From positions 1 through 64,000 of the forward strand of contig CAZFEK010000014.1 of NCBI GenBank assembly GCA_964517465.1: a stretch of DNA of 64,000 nucleotides. Direction: 5' to 3'. The first letter of the stretch is position 1, and the number at the start of each line of letters is the position of its first letter. Below, one piece after another: positions 45,785-55,310 of this stretch. The notes below the pieces were generated by a model. The model was not told the DNA's origin, made no database searches, and saw only the letters and a list, made by a program, of their open reading frames with translations. The stretch comes from JACPUX01 sp964517465 (GTDB lineage: Bacteria > Pseudomonadota > Gammaproteobacteria > Burkholderiales > Casimicrobiaceae). The translations under genes and the position numbers were made by a program.

Positions 45785-46702
45785 ATGAATCGAAGGCAGC
45801 TTCCGCCGCTCGATCCTCTGCTGGGCTTCGAGGCGGCTGCCAGGCACCTGAGTTTCACGCGAGCAGCGAATGAGCTGTTCCTGACTCAATCCGCCATCAG
45901 CCGGCAAGTGCAAACCCTCGAAGAGCGGCTGGGGGTGAAGCTCTTCGAACGACACACCAGACGCTTGGTGCTGACACCACAGGGCGAAGCGTTGTACCAA
46001 ATTGCCAGCGCAATGCTCGACCGGCTCGCCTCCCTTGCCGGCGAATTTCAGGCCGGCCGGCGCCGCCCGAAAGTCAACGTCAGTTGCAGCCTCGGTCTTG
46101 CCTCGCTCTGGCTGGTGCCGCGTCTGGCATCGTTTCAAGCCGAGGAACCCGAGGTCGACGTGCGCATTTCCGCCGACAACCGTCTGGTGGATCTCACCCG
46201 CGAAGACTTTGATCTGGCGCTGCGCTACATCGCGCCCGATGCGGCACCGCCCGGCGCGGCACTGCTGTTCGAAGAAGAGGTATTTCCGGTGGCCGCGCCC
46301 AAGCTCGCCTCCCGCATCTCAGCCCGCTGGGGCGCCAGCGACCTGGCGCAGATGACCTTGCTCGAATTCGACGACGAGCGGCGCGCGCCATGGATTACCT
46401 GGGAGCCCTGGCTGGCCGCGATGGACCTCTCCCAGGCGAGGCCAAAAGCCGTGCTGCGCTTCAATCAGTACGATCAGCTCATCCGCGCCGCCATGGACGG
46501 AAGTGGCATCGCCCTAGGCCGCGGGCCATTGGTCGCGCAGCTCATCGCGGAAAAGAAACTCAAGGCGGTGCGAGGACCGCGGCAAACCATTCCTGCCCGC
46601 GGTTATTTCCTGGTTCACGGCCGAGGGCCGGTGCGCCCGGAAGTAGATCGTTTCGCGCAGTGGCTGCGTCGCGAAGCACGCAAGACGCTACCCGCTGCCT
46701 GA
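45785..46702 (+). CDS. LysR-family regulator, GcvA-like
   Basis: 305 aa. It opens with RRQLPPLDPLLGFEAAARHL, then the HTH segment SFTRAANELFLTQSAISRQV and LEERLGVKLFERHTRRLVLT. The effector-binding domain has VSCSLGLASLWLVPRLASFQ and the later QYDQLIRAAMDGSGIALGRG, GcvA-type features. It is divergent from DUF2917 with 111 bp between them, holding an AT-rich region. The ligand is unknown. It sits next to the fdo two-component genes but nothing shows a shared regulon. Confidence 0.85.
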   Translation: MNRRQLPPLDPLLGFEAAARHLSFTRAANELFLTQSAISRQVQTLEERLGVKLFERHTRRLVLTPQGEALYQIASAMLDRLASLAGEFQAGRRRPKVNVSCSLGLASLWLVPRLASFQAEEPEVDVRISADNRLVDLTREDFDLALRYIAPDAAPPGAALLFEEEVFPVAAPKLASRISARWGASDLAQMTLLEFDDERRAPWITWEPWLAAMDLSQARPKAVLRFNQYDQLIRAAMDGSGIALGRGPLVAQLIAEKKLKAVRGPRQTIPARGYFLVHGRGPVRPEVDRFAQWLRREARKTLPAA

Positions 46703-46735
46703 ACGTCCCACCGGGGCGCCGGCCATGCGCCGGGC

Positions 46736-47539
46736 TTACTTGGCGATTTCTCGCACCAGCCTTATGCCCAGCCGGCGATCGCGCCGATCGGCGTCGTTGC
46801 GGTTGCGAATGCTGCAGCGAACGTAATTCTCCCGGCCGTCGAAAGATCCTCCACGCAGGACGCGATGTTCTCCGGCGACGTTTTGGACAGGATCAAGTGC
46901 GGCAAGATCGGTTCGATAGGGGCTGGCAAAAGTATCCTGCACCCACTCCCAGACGTTGCCGCTCATGTCGAACAAGCCGAGCGCATTGGCTTGTTTCTTG
47001 CCGACCGGATGGGTCAGCTTCGCGCCCTGGGCCTTGAACCATGCGATCCGATCGAGCTCCGCCGCCCCCACGGCGCCGGCATAGACCTGGTCCTTGCCGC
47101 CGTCGCGGCAGGCGTACTCCCATTCGGCCTCGGTCGGCAGGCGATAGCTGCCCTGCTTGCGGGCATTGAGTTTCCCGATGAATTGCTGGGCATCGTTCCA
47201 TGACACCATCTCAACGGGGCAGTCGTTGCCGCAGGTGTTGTGATGGGACGGGTTCTCCCCCATCACCGACTTCCACTGGCCCTGGGTAACCTCGTACTTG
47301 CCGAGTTCGAAGTCGCTGACACAGGCTTTGTGCACTGGGCGCTCGTGCTTCTCGCCGGTGTCGCTGCCCATCTGAAAACACCCGCCCGGCACGCGAACGA
47401 ATTCGAAATTCAGCGCTGCCGGCGCGCTGTCGCCGCTGCTGGTTGCACCGACATCGGCGCCTAAAGCCCGGTCGGCAAATAAGCCCGTGCCGGCCAAAGC
47501 GAACAAACCGCCAATGATGACCCCCTTCGTTGTGCTCAT
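46736..47539 (-). CDS. Exported SUMF1/FGE-family protein
   Basis: 267 aa from ATG 47539, preceded by AGGAG. N-terminal signal GVIIGGLFALAGTGLFADRA. The formylglycine-generating-enzyme-type domain follows with FVRVPGGCFQMGSDTGEKHE, VSDFELGKYEVTQGQWKSVM, YRLPTEAEWEYACRDGG and LGLFDMSGNVWEWVQDTFAS, and a C-terminal RVLRGGSFDGRENYVRCSI. Only one of the paired FGE cysteines is clear in this stretch, so sulfatase modification is uncertain; many such proteins are domains of other enzymes or accessory factors. No sulfatase gene nearby. Confidence 0.82.
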   Translation of the reverse strand: MSTTKGVIIGGLFALAGTGLFADRALGADVGATSSGDSAPAALNFEFVRVPGGCFQMGSDTGEKHERPVHKACVSDFELGKYEVTQGQWKSVMGENPSHHNTCGNDCPVEMVSWNDAQQFIGKLNARKQGSYRLPTEAEWEYACRDGGKDQVYAGAVGAAELDRIAWFKAQGAKLTHPVGKKQANALGLFDMSGNVWEWVQDTFASPYRTDLAALDPVQNVAGEHRVLRGGSFDGRENYVRCSIRNRNDADRRDRRLGIRLVREIAK

Positions 47540-47725
47540 TTGACTCTCCTCAACAAGGAAATCCGGATTCCTGGGCGGCAAGAGTTCAAGTGCCGCGAAG
47601 GACATGGTAGCGCAAAATGATCCGAGCAAGAGTGCCATTTTGAGTCACCGCGACGACGGCCCTCGGTGATAAACCGCGGGCGGCGCAACGCCCTCCCGAC
47701 CGGGCGCGAAACCACTGCGGGAAAT

Positions 47726-48271
47726 TCAGGCCAGAGCCTGCAACCGCTCCGGCGCGACTTCGACGGCCTGCGTCGCCCCCGCCAGCGACAAATGCCCATC
47801 CTGTATGGTGCAGACCAAGTCCATGCTGCGTACGGCCAGCCCCGCCAGGGCCTGAGTCGCGGGATAAGGCAGGTTCAGCACGGCGAGGTTTTCGAGGCGG
47901 GTGAGTTTTTCTTGGTTCTGGTCCCACCAAACTTTGGCCCCTCGTCCGCCATAGGCGACGACTACGACCTGTTTCGCGCGACCGCAGGCTTTGCGCAAGG
48001 CGCGCTCGTCAGGCAGGCCCACTTCGATCCAGGTCTCGATCGCCCCGGTGAGGTCCTTTTGCCATAAGGCGGCTTCGTCTTCACTCGACAAGCCACGGCC
48101 GAACTCCAGGCGCTCATGGGCAAACAACGCAAAGGCAATGAGGCGCACCATCATCCGCTCGTCGGTCTCCGACGGATGCCGCGCCAGGGTCAGCGAGTGG
48201 TTGGCGTAGTAGTGTCGATCGAGGTCGGCGATCTGCAGCGCGGCCCTAAAGACGGTGGATCGCAGCGCCAT
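47726..48271 (-). CDS. yaeQ: YaeQ-family protein
   Basis: 181 aa, the normal YaeQ length. It begins MALRSTVFRAALQIADLDRH, then YYANHSLTLARHPSETDERM and FALFAHERLEFGRGLSSEDE AALWQ. YaeQ proteins have a PD-(D/E)xK nuclease-like fold and suppress rfaH phenotypes in E. coli; biochemical role unknown. It lies 18 bp after iorB but there is no functional tie. Confidence 0.88.
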   Translation of the reverse strand: MALRSTVFRAALQIADLDRHYYANHSLTLARHPSETDERMMVRLIAFALFAHERLEFGRGLSSEDEAALWQKDLTGAIETWIEVGLPDERALRKACGRAKQVVVVAYGGRGAKVWWDQNQEKLTRLENLAVLNLPYPATQALAGLAVRSMDLVCTIQDGHLSLAGATQAVEVAPERLQALA

Positions 48272-48289
48272 GGTTCACTCTCATCGGAG

Positions 48290-48904
48290 TCAAGTTCGCC
48301 CCAAGGCCAGTTCGCGACCGGCATCGAAAGCCAGCCGGTTAAGCTCTACGATCTGGTCGCCCTTGCGAGCGAAGCGCACCAGCAAGCAGGTTTTGAGCAC
48401 CTCGGCGGGAAAAGGCAAGGCATCGGCGATTGCGCCCAGCATTACGCTATTCACCAGGCGCATATCGCCCAGCCGGCGAGCGACGGCGCCTGCGTCGAAA
48501 TCGCGCACGGGATATCCCTTGGCGAGCATGATCCCGACCGGGTCGTCGGGATAATCGTAGAGACCCAGCGTCACCACCGGAGGTGTCAGGCGCAAGGTGT
48601 TCACCAGCACCAGCCCCCCAGGGCGCAAATAATGCGACCAGCGCATCGCTTCGGCCGGCTCGAAACCCAGCAGCACATCGGCCTCCCCGGGTGCGATCTG
48701 AGGCGAAAGCACGCGCTCGCCGAAGCGCAAATGTGAAGTGACCACGCCGCCGCGCTGTGACATGCCGGCGACCTCGGTCTTCTTGACGTCGTAGTCCAGG
48801 CTGATCGCCGCTTCGGCGAGGACTTCGGTAGCCGTCATCACACCTTGCCCGCCGATGCCGACGACGAGAATGTTGGTGGTCTGCCGCCCTTTCGCATTTG
48901 TCAT
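48290..48904 (-). CDS. iorB: Indolepyruvate:ferredoxin oxidoreductase beta subunit
   Basis: 204 aa from ATG 48904. The sequence ILVVGIGGQGVMTATEVLAE with KTEVAGMSQRGGVVTSHLRF matches the gamma/beta-type subunit of 2-oxoacid:acceptor oxidoreductases. It pairs with IorA (16 bp upstream) to convert indolepyruvate to indoleacetyl-CoA with reduction of ferredoxin. The reaction belongs to aromatic amino acid breakdown. Confidence 0.85.
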   Translation of the reverse strand: MTNAKGRQTTNILVVGIGGQGVMTATEVLAEAAISLDYDVKKTEVAGMSQRGGVVTSHLRFGERVLSPQIAPGEADVLLGFEPAEAMRWSHYLRPGGLVLVNTLRLTPPVVTLGLYDYPDDPVGIMLAKGYPVRDFDAGAVARRLGDMRLVNSVMLGAIADALPFPAEVLKTCLLVRFARKGDQIVELNRLAFDAGRELALGRT

Positions 48905-48920
48905 CGTCGCCCCCTTGCGC

Positions 48921-50807
48921 TCAGTTCGGCGCGCTCGCGGCACAAGCGCGCGCCAGGCTTTCGACCGGCACGATGGCTTCCGGAGCGCAGGTTTTCATGC
49001 ACATGTCGCAGCCCGTGCAGGCAGCGGTTTCGATGCGCACGAAAGCAAGGTCCACTTCTTTGCCGCTGGGTTTGACGACTCGATCCCGGCGCGTCACCAA
49101 AATGGCCGGGCAACCGACCTCGACGCAATTGCCGCACCCGGTGCACTTGTCTTCGATCACCGCGAGCGGCCTGAGCTTCTTGTAGTCGCCGATCAGAACA
49201 CAGGGCTGGTCGCTGATGATTACCGAAGGCTCGTCGCACTTGATTTCTTCGCGTATGGTCTTGAACAGTACGGGCAGTTCATAGGGGTTGACCACTCGAA
49301 TGCGTTCCTTGCGCACCCCCAAAGCCTCTACGAGCTTGGCAAAATCGACGCGCGGCGCGGGTTCGCCGTGAATGTTGCGCCCGCTTCCAGGGTTATCCTG
49401 GCCACCGGTCATCCCCACCGCGCGATTGTCGAGCAAGAGCACCGTCACATTGCCGCGGTTGTAGGTGATATCCAGCAAACCCTGCATGCCCATGTGCATG
49501 AAAGTCGAATCGCCGATCACGGCGAGGATGCGTTTGTCTTTGTCGGCTTCGCCGCGCGCCTTGTCCAGCCCCAGCGCCATGCCCATCGAGGCCCCCATGG
49601 AGATGCAGGAATCGAGCGCATTCCACGGATGGCCGGCGCCAAGGGTATAGCAGCCGATGTCCCCGGTGATGATGAGATTGCGCAATTGCGAGAGCGTGTA
49701 GTAAATGCCCATATGCGGGCACGCCGCGCAGAGCGTGGGCGGCCGCGGGAAAACCTGGGGAGCCGCCGCCGGTTCGACCCTGCCGGCGTCCTCCCCCAGC
49801 AGCGCCGCGACCGCAGGTCGCAACACCTCGGGGGGCAGCTCGCCGGTGCGCGGCAGCAGGTCTTTGCCGTGCACTGCGAGTCCCGCCGCCTTGAGTTCCG
49901 TTTCCAGCAGCGGTTCGGTTTCTTCGATCACCAGCACCTGATCACACAACCCGGCCAACTGACGCGCCATGCCCAGCGGAACGGGGTAGCTCAGTCCCAA
50001 TTTCAGCACCGGCGAGTCAGGAAAAGCCTCGCGCACATGCATATAGGCCGGGCCTGAAGTGATGAAGCCGATGCGACGATCATCCCCGGGTTCGATGCGG
50101 TTCCATTCTTCGCTTTCACTCAGCTCCCGAAGGGCGCGCTCGCGCTCGAACAGGCGCGGCAGACGCGCCCTGGCAAAACCGGGCACCATTACCCAATGCG
50201 CGGGGTCTTTCTTGAAGCCCGTGCTGGCGCGCGCCTCACGTTCGGCTACCCGCACCCGGCCCTTGACGTGGCAGACGCGGGTGGTGAGGCGCAGGATCAC
50301 CGGAGTCTCGTATCGCTCGGACAGCGCGAATGCGGCCTTGGCCATGTCGTAGGCTTCTTGCGAGTCGGCCGGCTCGAGGATGGGCAAATGTGCGAATCGC
50401 CCCCAGAAGCGAGAATCCTGCTCGTTCTGGGACGAGGACAAACCGACGTCGTCGGCGATGGCGATGACCAGCCCTCCCGCAACGCCGGTCACGGTCAGAG
50501 TCATCAGCGCATCGGATGCGACATTCATGCCCACGTGCTTCATGGCGCAGAAGCTCCGCGCGCCGGCCATGGAAGCGCCGACGGCAACTTCGAGCGATAC
50601 TTTTTCGTTGACCGACCATTCGGTGTAGATATCGGGGTAACGCGCCAGCTCTTCCTGGATTTCGGTTGCTGGAGTTCCCGGATAAGCGGCGGCGACTTTC
50701 GTGCCCGCTTCCCAAACGGCGCGAGCCACGGCTTCATTGCCGGAATAGAACAAACGCTGCTTGGTCGCAGCAGGCGCAAGAGCGGGCAAGGTGGATTCCC
50801 CTTCCAA
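48921..50807 (-). CDS. iorA: Indolepyruvate:ferredoxin oxidoreductase alpha subunit
   Basis: 628 aa. The N-terminal pyrimidine-binding part has FYSGNEAVARAVWEAGTKVA and YPGTPATEIQEELARY; the thiamine diphosphate-binding segment is GDIGCYTLGAGHPWNALDSC with GDSTFMHMGMQGLLDITYNR. The C-terminal ferredoxin domain has CTGCGNCVEVGCP and CTGCDMCMKTCAP for two [4Fe-4S]. Complete enzyme with iorB. Oxygen-sensitive enzymes of this type fit a facultatively anaerobic lifestyle. Confidence 0.92.
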   Translation of the reverse strand: MEGESTLPALAPAATKQRLFYSGNEAVARAVWEAGTKVAAAYPGTPATEIQEELARYPDIYTEWSVNEKVSLEVAVGASMAGARSFCAMKHVGMNVASDALMTLTVTGVAGGLVIAIADDVGLSSSQNEQDSRFWGRFAHLPILEPADSQEAYDMAKAAFALSERYETPVILRLTTRVCHVKGRVRVAEREARASTGFKKDPAHWVMVPGFARARLPRLFERERALRELSESEEWNRIEPGDDRRIGFITSGPAYMHVREAFPDSPVLKLGLSYPVPLGMARQLAGLCDQVLVIEETEPLLETELKAAGLAVHGKDLLPRTGELPPEVLRPAVAALLGEDAGRVEPAAAPQVFPRPPTLCAACPHMGIYYTLSQLRNLIITGDIGCYTLGAGHPWNALDSCISMGASMGMALGLDKARGEADKDKRILAVIGDSTFMHMGMQGLLDITYNRGNVTVLLLDNRAVGMTGGQDNPGSGRNIHGEPAPRVDFAKLVEALGVRKERIRVVNPYELPVLFKTIREEIKCDEPSVIISDQPCVLIGDYKKLRPLAVIEDKCTGCGNCVEVGCPAILVTRRDRVVKPSGKEVDLAFVRIETAACTGCDMCMKTCAPEAIVPVESLARACAASAPN

Positions 50808-50951
50808 AGGCTCGGACGATCAAATAAATGATACCGGCACTTCAGAGCACCACCCTGCGACCGTATCGGACCAAACCTTACCTGAATTCCCACCGCGTTG
50901 CACTTGATGTGCGTCAACGCCGCGCCGCCCGGAAGACCCCACGAGAGCCTT

Positions 50952-51431
50952 CTAGCGGCTCGGCTGACCTACGTAGGTAAAGGGTATGCGGGTGCTGGTC
51001 TTGAGCTCTTCCATCACGACGAAGCTATTGGTTCGGCGCACGCCTTTGAGGGCGGTGAACACCCGGTCGAGAAATTCCCGGTAAGCGAGCATGTCCCGGA
51101 CGCGCGCCTTGATCAGGTAATCGAAGGGGCCGGTGACGAGATGGCACTCCATTACCTCAGGAATGTCGAGCATGAGCTTGCGAAACGGTTCTGATTGCGC
51201 TGGAGAGTACCGATCCATTTCCACTTCGATGTAGGCCAGTAGCCCGGCATTGAGCGCAGCCGGATTGAGCAGCGCCGTATAGCCGCTGATGTAGCCCTCG
51301 TCCTGCAGGCGCCGAACCCGCTCCAAACAGGCTGCCGGGCTCAGGTTGACCCGGTTGGCCAACTCGGCGTTGGTCAGCCGCCCCTCCGCCTGCAGGTTCT
51401 GCAAGATCTTGATGCCAATTTTGTCGAGCAT
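50952..51431 (-). CDS. Lrp/AsnC-family regulator
   Basis: 159 aa from ATG 51431 with GGAGGGAAGT upstream. Helix-turn-helix GIKILQNLQAEGRLTNAELA then NRVNLSPAACLERVRRLQDE; RAM effector domain with LLAYIEVEMDRYSPAQSEPF and ECHLVTGPFDYLIKARV. It is divergent from dadA with shared overlapping promoters, so it probably controls D-amino-acid dehydrogenase in response to an amino acid, as Lrp does in enteric dadAX. Confidence 0.9.
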   Translation of the reverse strand: MLDKIGIKILQNLQAEGRLTNAELANRVNLSPAACLERVRRLQDEGYISGYTALLNPAALNAGLLAYIEVEMDRYSPAQSEPFRKLMLDIPEVMECHLVTGPFDYLIKARVRDMLAYREFLDRVFTALKGVRRTNSFVVMEELKTSTRIPFTYVGQPSR

Positions 51432-51490
51432 ACTTCCCTCCTTTCGATCGCGTTCGACTAATCTTCGCAAAGACATTATTTTTTCCGTAT

Positions 51491-51543
51491 ATTATTTTGC
51501 ACATTTTGGGTTGTTGTCAATCTGCACTTATGCTTGCTATTCT
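51491..51543. promoter_or_regulatory. Divergent overlapping promoters of the Lrp-type gene and dadA
   Basis: Toward dadA: -35 TTGTCA (51514-51519), 18 bp, -10 TATTCT (51538-51543). Toward the regulator: -35 TTGACA (51520-51515), 18 bp, -10 AATAAT (51496-51491). The -35 boxes overlap, so binding at one blocks the other. The AT-rich patch 51475-51510 is a candidate Lrp site. Confidence 0.5.
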
Positions 51544-51594
51544 CTACGGAAGATTCATCGAATCAATGCAGGTTTCCCCGAAAGGAGCGAGGTA

Positions 51595-52848
51595 ATGAAA
51601 GTTGTTGTCCTTGGTGGCGGAGTTCTGGGCATCACCACGGCCTATTACTGCGCCCGCGCCGGCCATGAAGTGAGGGTCTTGGAACGCCAGCCCGGACCGG
51701 CGCTGGAAACGAGTTATGCCAACGCCGGCGAGATCTCTCCCGGCTATGCGGCGCCCTGGGCCGCCCCGGGTATTCCGCTCAAAGCGATCAAGTGGATGTT
51801 CCAGAAGCACGCGCCGCTGGTGATCTGGCCCCGGCTTGATCCGGCGATGTGGCGCTGGGGCCTGATGATGCTCGCCAACTGCACCGCGGCTCGCTATGAA
51901 CTCAACAAAGGTCGCATGCTTCCTTTGGCTGCCTACAGTCGCGACACCCTGCGCGAGCTGCGTCGCGAAACCAAAATTCAGTACGACGAACGCAGCCTAG
52001 GCACGCTACAGATGTTCCGCACCCAAAAGCAGCTTGACGGTGCCGCGCGAGACATCGAAATCCTCAAGCGCTACGGCGTGCCTTACGAAGTATTGGACGT
52101 GGCCGGCTGCGTCGCCGCCGAGCCTGCGCTCGCCCGCGTGCGAGAAAAAATTGCGGGCGGCCTCAGACTGCCCGGGGATGAAACCGGCGACTGCTTCAAG
52201 TTCACCGATGCGCTTGCCGATCTCGCCAAGAAGCAGGGTGTGGACATGAAGTTCGGTGTCTCGATCACGGCAATCGCGGCCGAGGGAGACCGCGTCACCG
52301 GCATCGAAACCGATCAAGGCCGTATCGTCGCCGATCGCTACGTGCTCGCGCTGGGCAGCTACTCCCCGCTGCTGCTCAAGCCGATCGCCATCGACCTCCC
52401 GGTCTATCCGGTCAAGGGTTATTCGATCACCGTTCCGATCACCGATGCCGGCGCCGCGCCGGTCTCTACGGTGATGGACGAGACCTACAAGGTGGCGGTA
52501 ACGCGCCTGGGTGACCGCATCCGCGCCGCGGGCACCGCCGAGCTCGCCGGCTACAACCTGAAGCTGCGCGAATCGCGCCTCGATACCATCAAGCATGTCG
52601 TGCGCGATCTTTTCGCTGCCGGAGGCGATCTGGCTCGTGCCGAGGGCTGGTGCGGCCTGCGCCCCATGACGCCGGATGGCACACCGGTGGTGGGGGAAAC
52701 ACGCTATCGCAACCTCTTGCTCAACACCGGCCATGGAACGCTCGGATGGACTATGGGCTGCGGATCGGGCCGAGTGATCGCCGACCTCATCTGCGGCAGG
52801 AAGCCCGAGATCTCGACCGAGGGGTTGGGCTTGGAGCGCTATCGCTAG
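51595..52848 (+). CDS. dadA: D-amino acid dehydrogenase
   Basis: 417 aa from ATG 51595 (MKVVVLGGGVLGITTAYYCA), with AGGAG ten bases upstream. The FAD-binding GGGVLG motif starts at residue 7, followed by RAGHEVRVLERQPGPALETS with YANAGEISPGYAAPWAAPG, the DadA signature. The C-terminal FAD segment is NTGHGTLGWTMGCGSGRVIA. It oxidises D-alanine and other D-amino acids to 2-oxoacids with electrons to quinone. The stop overlaps the HDOD stop (convergent). Confidence 0.95.
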   Translation: MKVVVLGGGVLGITTAYYCARAGHEVRVLERQPGPALETSYANAGEISPGYAAPWAAPGIPLKAIKWMFQKHAPLVIWPRLDPAMWRWGLMMLANCTAARYELNKGRMLPLAAYSRDTLRELRRETKIQYDERSLGTLQMFRTQKQLDGAARDIEILKRYGVPYEVLDVAGCVAAEPALARVREKIAGGLRLPGDETGDCFKFTDALADLAKKQGVDMKFGVSITAIAAEGDRVTGIETDQGRIVADRYVLALGSYSPLLLKPIAIDLPVYPVKGYSITVPITDAGAAPVSTVMDETYKVAVTRLGDRIRAAGTAELAGYNLKLRESRLDTIKHVVRDLFAAGGDLARAEGWCGLRPMTPDGTPVVGETRYRNLLLNTGHGTLGWTMGCGSGRVIADLICGRKPEISTEGLGLERYR

Positions 52849-53723
52849 GGCTCTTGGCTCTGTTGGGCAAACGCCCGGTGAATGTCCTCGATCACGCTGG
52901 CGCAGTCCTCGGTGGCGATGCCGAAATGGTCCAACACATAAGTGCCCGCCTTCTGCCATTCGACGCCGCGTGCTTTGCCGGCGAAAAGCTGGTAAGCGTG
53001 CTCTCCCAGCAAAGCCGCGCCGATGAGATTAAGCGGCTCTTTGGCGAGTTCGTGCGAATCCGGGTCGAGCACCGCGAACTCGTGGTGCATGCGGATCGCT
53101 TCATAGACGCTCTCGGAAAGGCCCCATGATCGCGCGAGCAGGTAACCCACCAAGGCGTGATCGACACCGATGTGTTCGGTCTCGACGTCGGTGAATTTGC
53201 GGTCCAGCGCGGCATTGGCCAAGCCCAGCACGTCACGGTATTCGGGGAAGCGCCGCATCAGCACGGCAATGCCGCAGTCCTGAAAGAGCCCGTAAGTATA
53301 GGCCTCATCACGATCCATTCCTGGCAGGCGCTTGGCGAAATGAGCCGTCGCCAGCGCCACCCTGGCCGACACATCCCAAAACCGCTCCATCGACGGCTGA
53401 TTGGGCCCGCTGAATGCGGCGCGTAGCGCCAAACCGGTCACCAGCTGGGTGATGGTTCGCAACCCCAGGAAATTGACCGCTTGCTGGACCGAATGCACCC
53501 GGGTGCGCAAGCCGTAGAGCGACGAGTTGGCGGTCTTGACGATGGCCGCCGATATCCCCACGTCGCGCGCGATCAAGTCCGCGATGCGCCGAAAGTCCGG
53601 CTCCAGGCGTGCAGTTTCGAGCGCGAGCTGGGTAAGAAGCTCGGGTTTGGCGGGGATGCCGACGGACGCCGCGATTCGCGTCGCCTCGGCTTCCAGGAGA
53701 TGGCTATCAGTATGCACGTTCAC
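52845..53723 (-). CDS. HDOD-domain signalling protein
   Basis: 292 aa. It spells IADLIARDVGISAAIVKTAN followed by SSLYGLRTRVHSVQQAVNFL, the HDOD pattern (metal-dependent phosphohydrolase fold without the full HD residues), and LGLANAALDRKFTDVETEHI with GVDHALVGYLLARSWGL. HDOD proteins act in stress and signalling, without proven enzyme activity. Convergent with dadA, 4-bp overlap of the stops. Confidence 0.85.
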   Translation of the reverse strand: MNVHTDSHLLEAEATRIAASVGIPAKPELLTQLALETARLEPDFRRIADLIARDVGISAAIVKTANSSLYGLRTRVHSVQQAVNFLGLRTITQLVTGLALRAAFSGPNQPSMERFWDVSARVALATAHFAKRLPGMDRDEAYTYGLFQDCGIAVLMRRFPEYRDVLGLANAALDRKFTDVETEHIGVDHALVGYLLARSWGLSESVYEAIRMHHEFAVLDPDSHELAKEPLNLIGAALLGEHAYQLFAGKARGVEWQKAGTYVLDHFGIATEDCASVIEDIHRAFAQQSQEP

Positions 53724-53852
53724 GCCCCCGCGTGGGCAGTTCGCACCGGTTTCGGCGCAGCGCCTAGCCCGCAGAACCTCGCCTCACTTTTGTATTCTAG
53801 AACTGCCGCAAAAGCGCAGGCGATTCCGCTCATACCCGACGAGCGGCGCCGA

Positions 53853-55187
53853 TCAGACTGCTACGCCCTCGAGATCGTGCTCCGTGCTGCCAACGACCCG
53901 CACTTCGATCAAGCTCCCGGCCTCAACTCCCCGCAGGCCGGCGATGTGCACCACACCGTCGATCTCCGGAGCATCGGCGTAGCTGCGTCCCACGGCACTG
54001 CGGGCGTTCACCTCGTCGATGAGCACCGGCAAGGTCTTCCCTATCCTCGCCTTCAGCCGCCGGGCACTGATGCCCTCTTGTACCGCCATGAATCTCTCCA
54101 ACCGCTCTTGCTTCACCTCTTCCGGCAATGCGCCGCCAAAGGCATTTGCCGCGGCGCCTTCCACCGGCGAATAGGCGAAACAGCCGACACGGTCAAGTTG
54201 AGCCTCTTCCAGGAATTCAAGCAAAGCCTCGAATTCGGACTCGGTTTCGCCTGGAAAACCGACAATGAATGTGCTGCGCAGCACGAGATCCGGGCAGGCG
54301 CGACGCCATGCTTGGATGCGATCCAGGGTGTTTTCGGTATCCGCCGGTCGCTTCATGAGCTTCAGGAGGCGCGGGCTAGCGTGCTGAAAGGGTATATCGA
54401 GGTAGGGCAAGATCTTCCCTTCGACCATGAGCGGCAGAAGATCGTCGACCGAAGGGTAGGGATAGACGTAATGCAGCCGGATCCAGGCACCCAAACTTCC
54501 GAGCGCTTGAGCGAGTTCCTTCAACCGCGTCTTTAGGGGTTTCCCGTTCCAGAAGCCGGTTCGGTATTTCAAGTCGACACCATAGGCGCTGGTGTCCTGC
54601 GAAATCACCATTAGCTCCCTCACACCGGCCTTTACGAGGTTCTCGGCCTCGCGAAGGACCTCACTTACCGGCCGACTCACGAGGTCGCCTCGCAAGGAAG
54701 GAATGATGCAGAAACTGCAGCGATGATTGCAGCCTTCGGCAATTTTTAGATAGGCATAGTGCCGCGGCGTCAACTTGATTCCCTGAGCCGGCACGAGGTC
54801 GGAATAGGGGTCGTGCGGGCGCGGCAAAGCCTGGTGTACGGCTGCCATGACTTCGGCGGTGGCCTGCGGTCCGGTGACCGCCAGTACTCTGGGAAAGGCC
54901 GTGCGCACGTAGTCCCCTTGATCCCGCGCGCCCAGACACCCGGTCACCACTACTTTTCCATTCTCTGCCAAGGCCTCGCCGATCGAGTCCAGGGACTCCT
55001 CTACGGCCGCGTCGATGAACCCGCAGGTGTTGACCACGACGAGGTCCGCTCCTTGGTAGGTCGGCGAGATCAAGTACCCTTCCGCCCGCAATTCGGTCAA
55101 GATGCGTTCGGAATCCACCAGGGCTTTGGGGCAGCCCAGGGAAACAAACCCGACTTTGGGAGGCGCGGACGCGCGGCGTTTGCTCAA
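53853..55187 (-). CDS. rimO: Ribosomal protein S12 methylthiotransferase RimO
   Basis: 444 aa from TTG 55187, which has AGGAG seven bases upstream; no nearer ATG fits. N-terminal UPF0004 domain with GFVSLGCPKALVDSERILTE and VVVNTCGFIDAAVEESLDSI, three cysteines for the auxiliary cluster. Radical-SAM motif CNHRCSFCIIPSLRGDLVSR. A TRAM domain closes the protein. It adds a methylthio group to Asp88 of S12. Length matches E. coli RimO (441 aa). Confidence 0.95.
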   Translation of the reverse strand: MSKRRASAPPKVGFVSLGCPKALVDSERILTELRAEGYLISPTYQGADLVVVNTCGFIDAAVEESLDSIGEALAENGKVVVTGCLGARDQGDYVRTAFPRVLAVTGPQATAEVMAAVHQALPRPHDPYSDLVPAQGIKLTPRHYAYLKIAEGCNHRCSFCIIPSLRGDLVSRPVSEVLREAENLVKAGVRELMVISQDTSAYGVDLKYRTGFWNGKPLKTRLKELAQALGSLGAWIRLHYVYPYPSVDDLLPLMVEGKILPYLDIPFQHASPRLLKLMKRPADTENTLDRIQAWRRACPDLVLRSTFIVGFPGETESEFEALLEFLEEAQLDRVGCFAYSPVEGAAANAFGGALPEEVKQERLERFMAVQEGISARRLKARIGKTLPVLIDEVNARSAVGRSYADAPEIDGVVHIAGLRGVEAGSLIEVRVVGSTEHDLEGVAV

Positions 55188-55310
55188 AGATAATCTCCTG
55201 CTCTGCCCGCTGACCGGCCTACCGATCGGCACCGTGGGTAGAAACAAAAGCGCGCATTTTACTCTTGCCTGCGGGCCGCGCAGAGGAGAAGATGCGCATG
55301 AGGAGAGATC

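Noticed and set aside
46736..47539. The SUMF1 protein as a working sulfatase activator
   Set aside because: No sulfatase nearby and only one of the two catalytic cysteines is clear.
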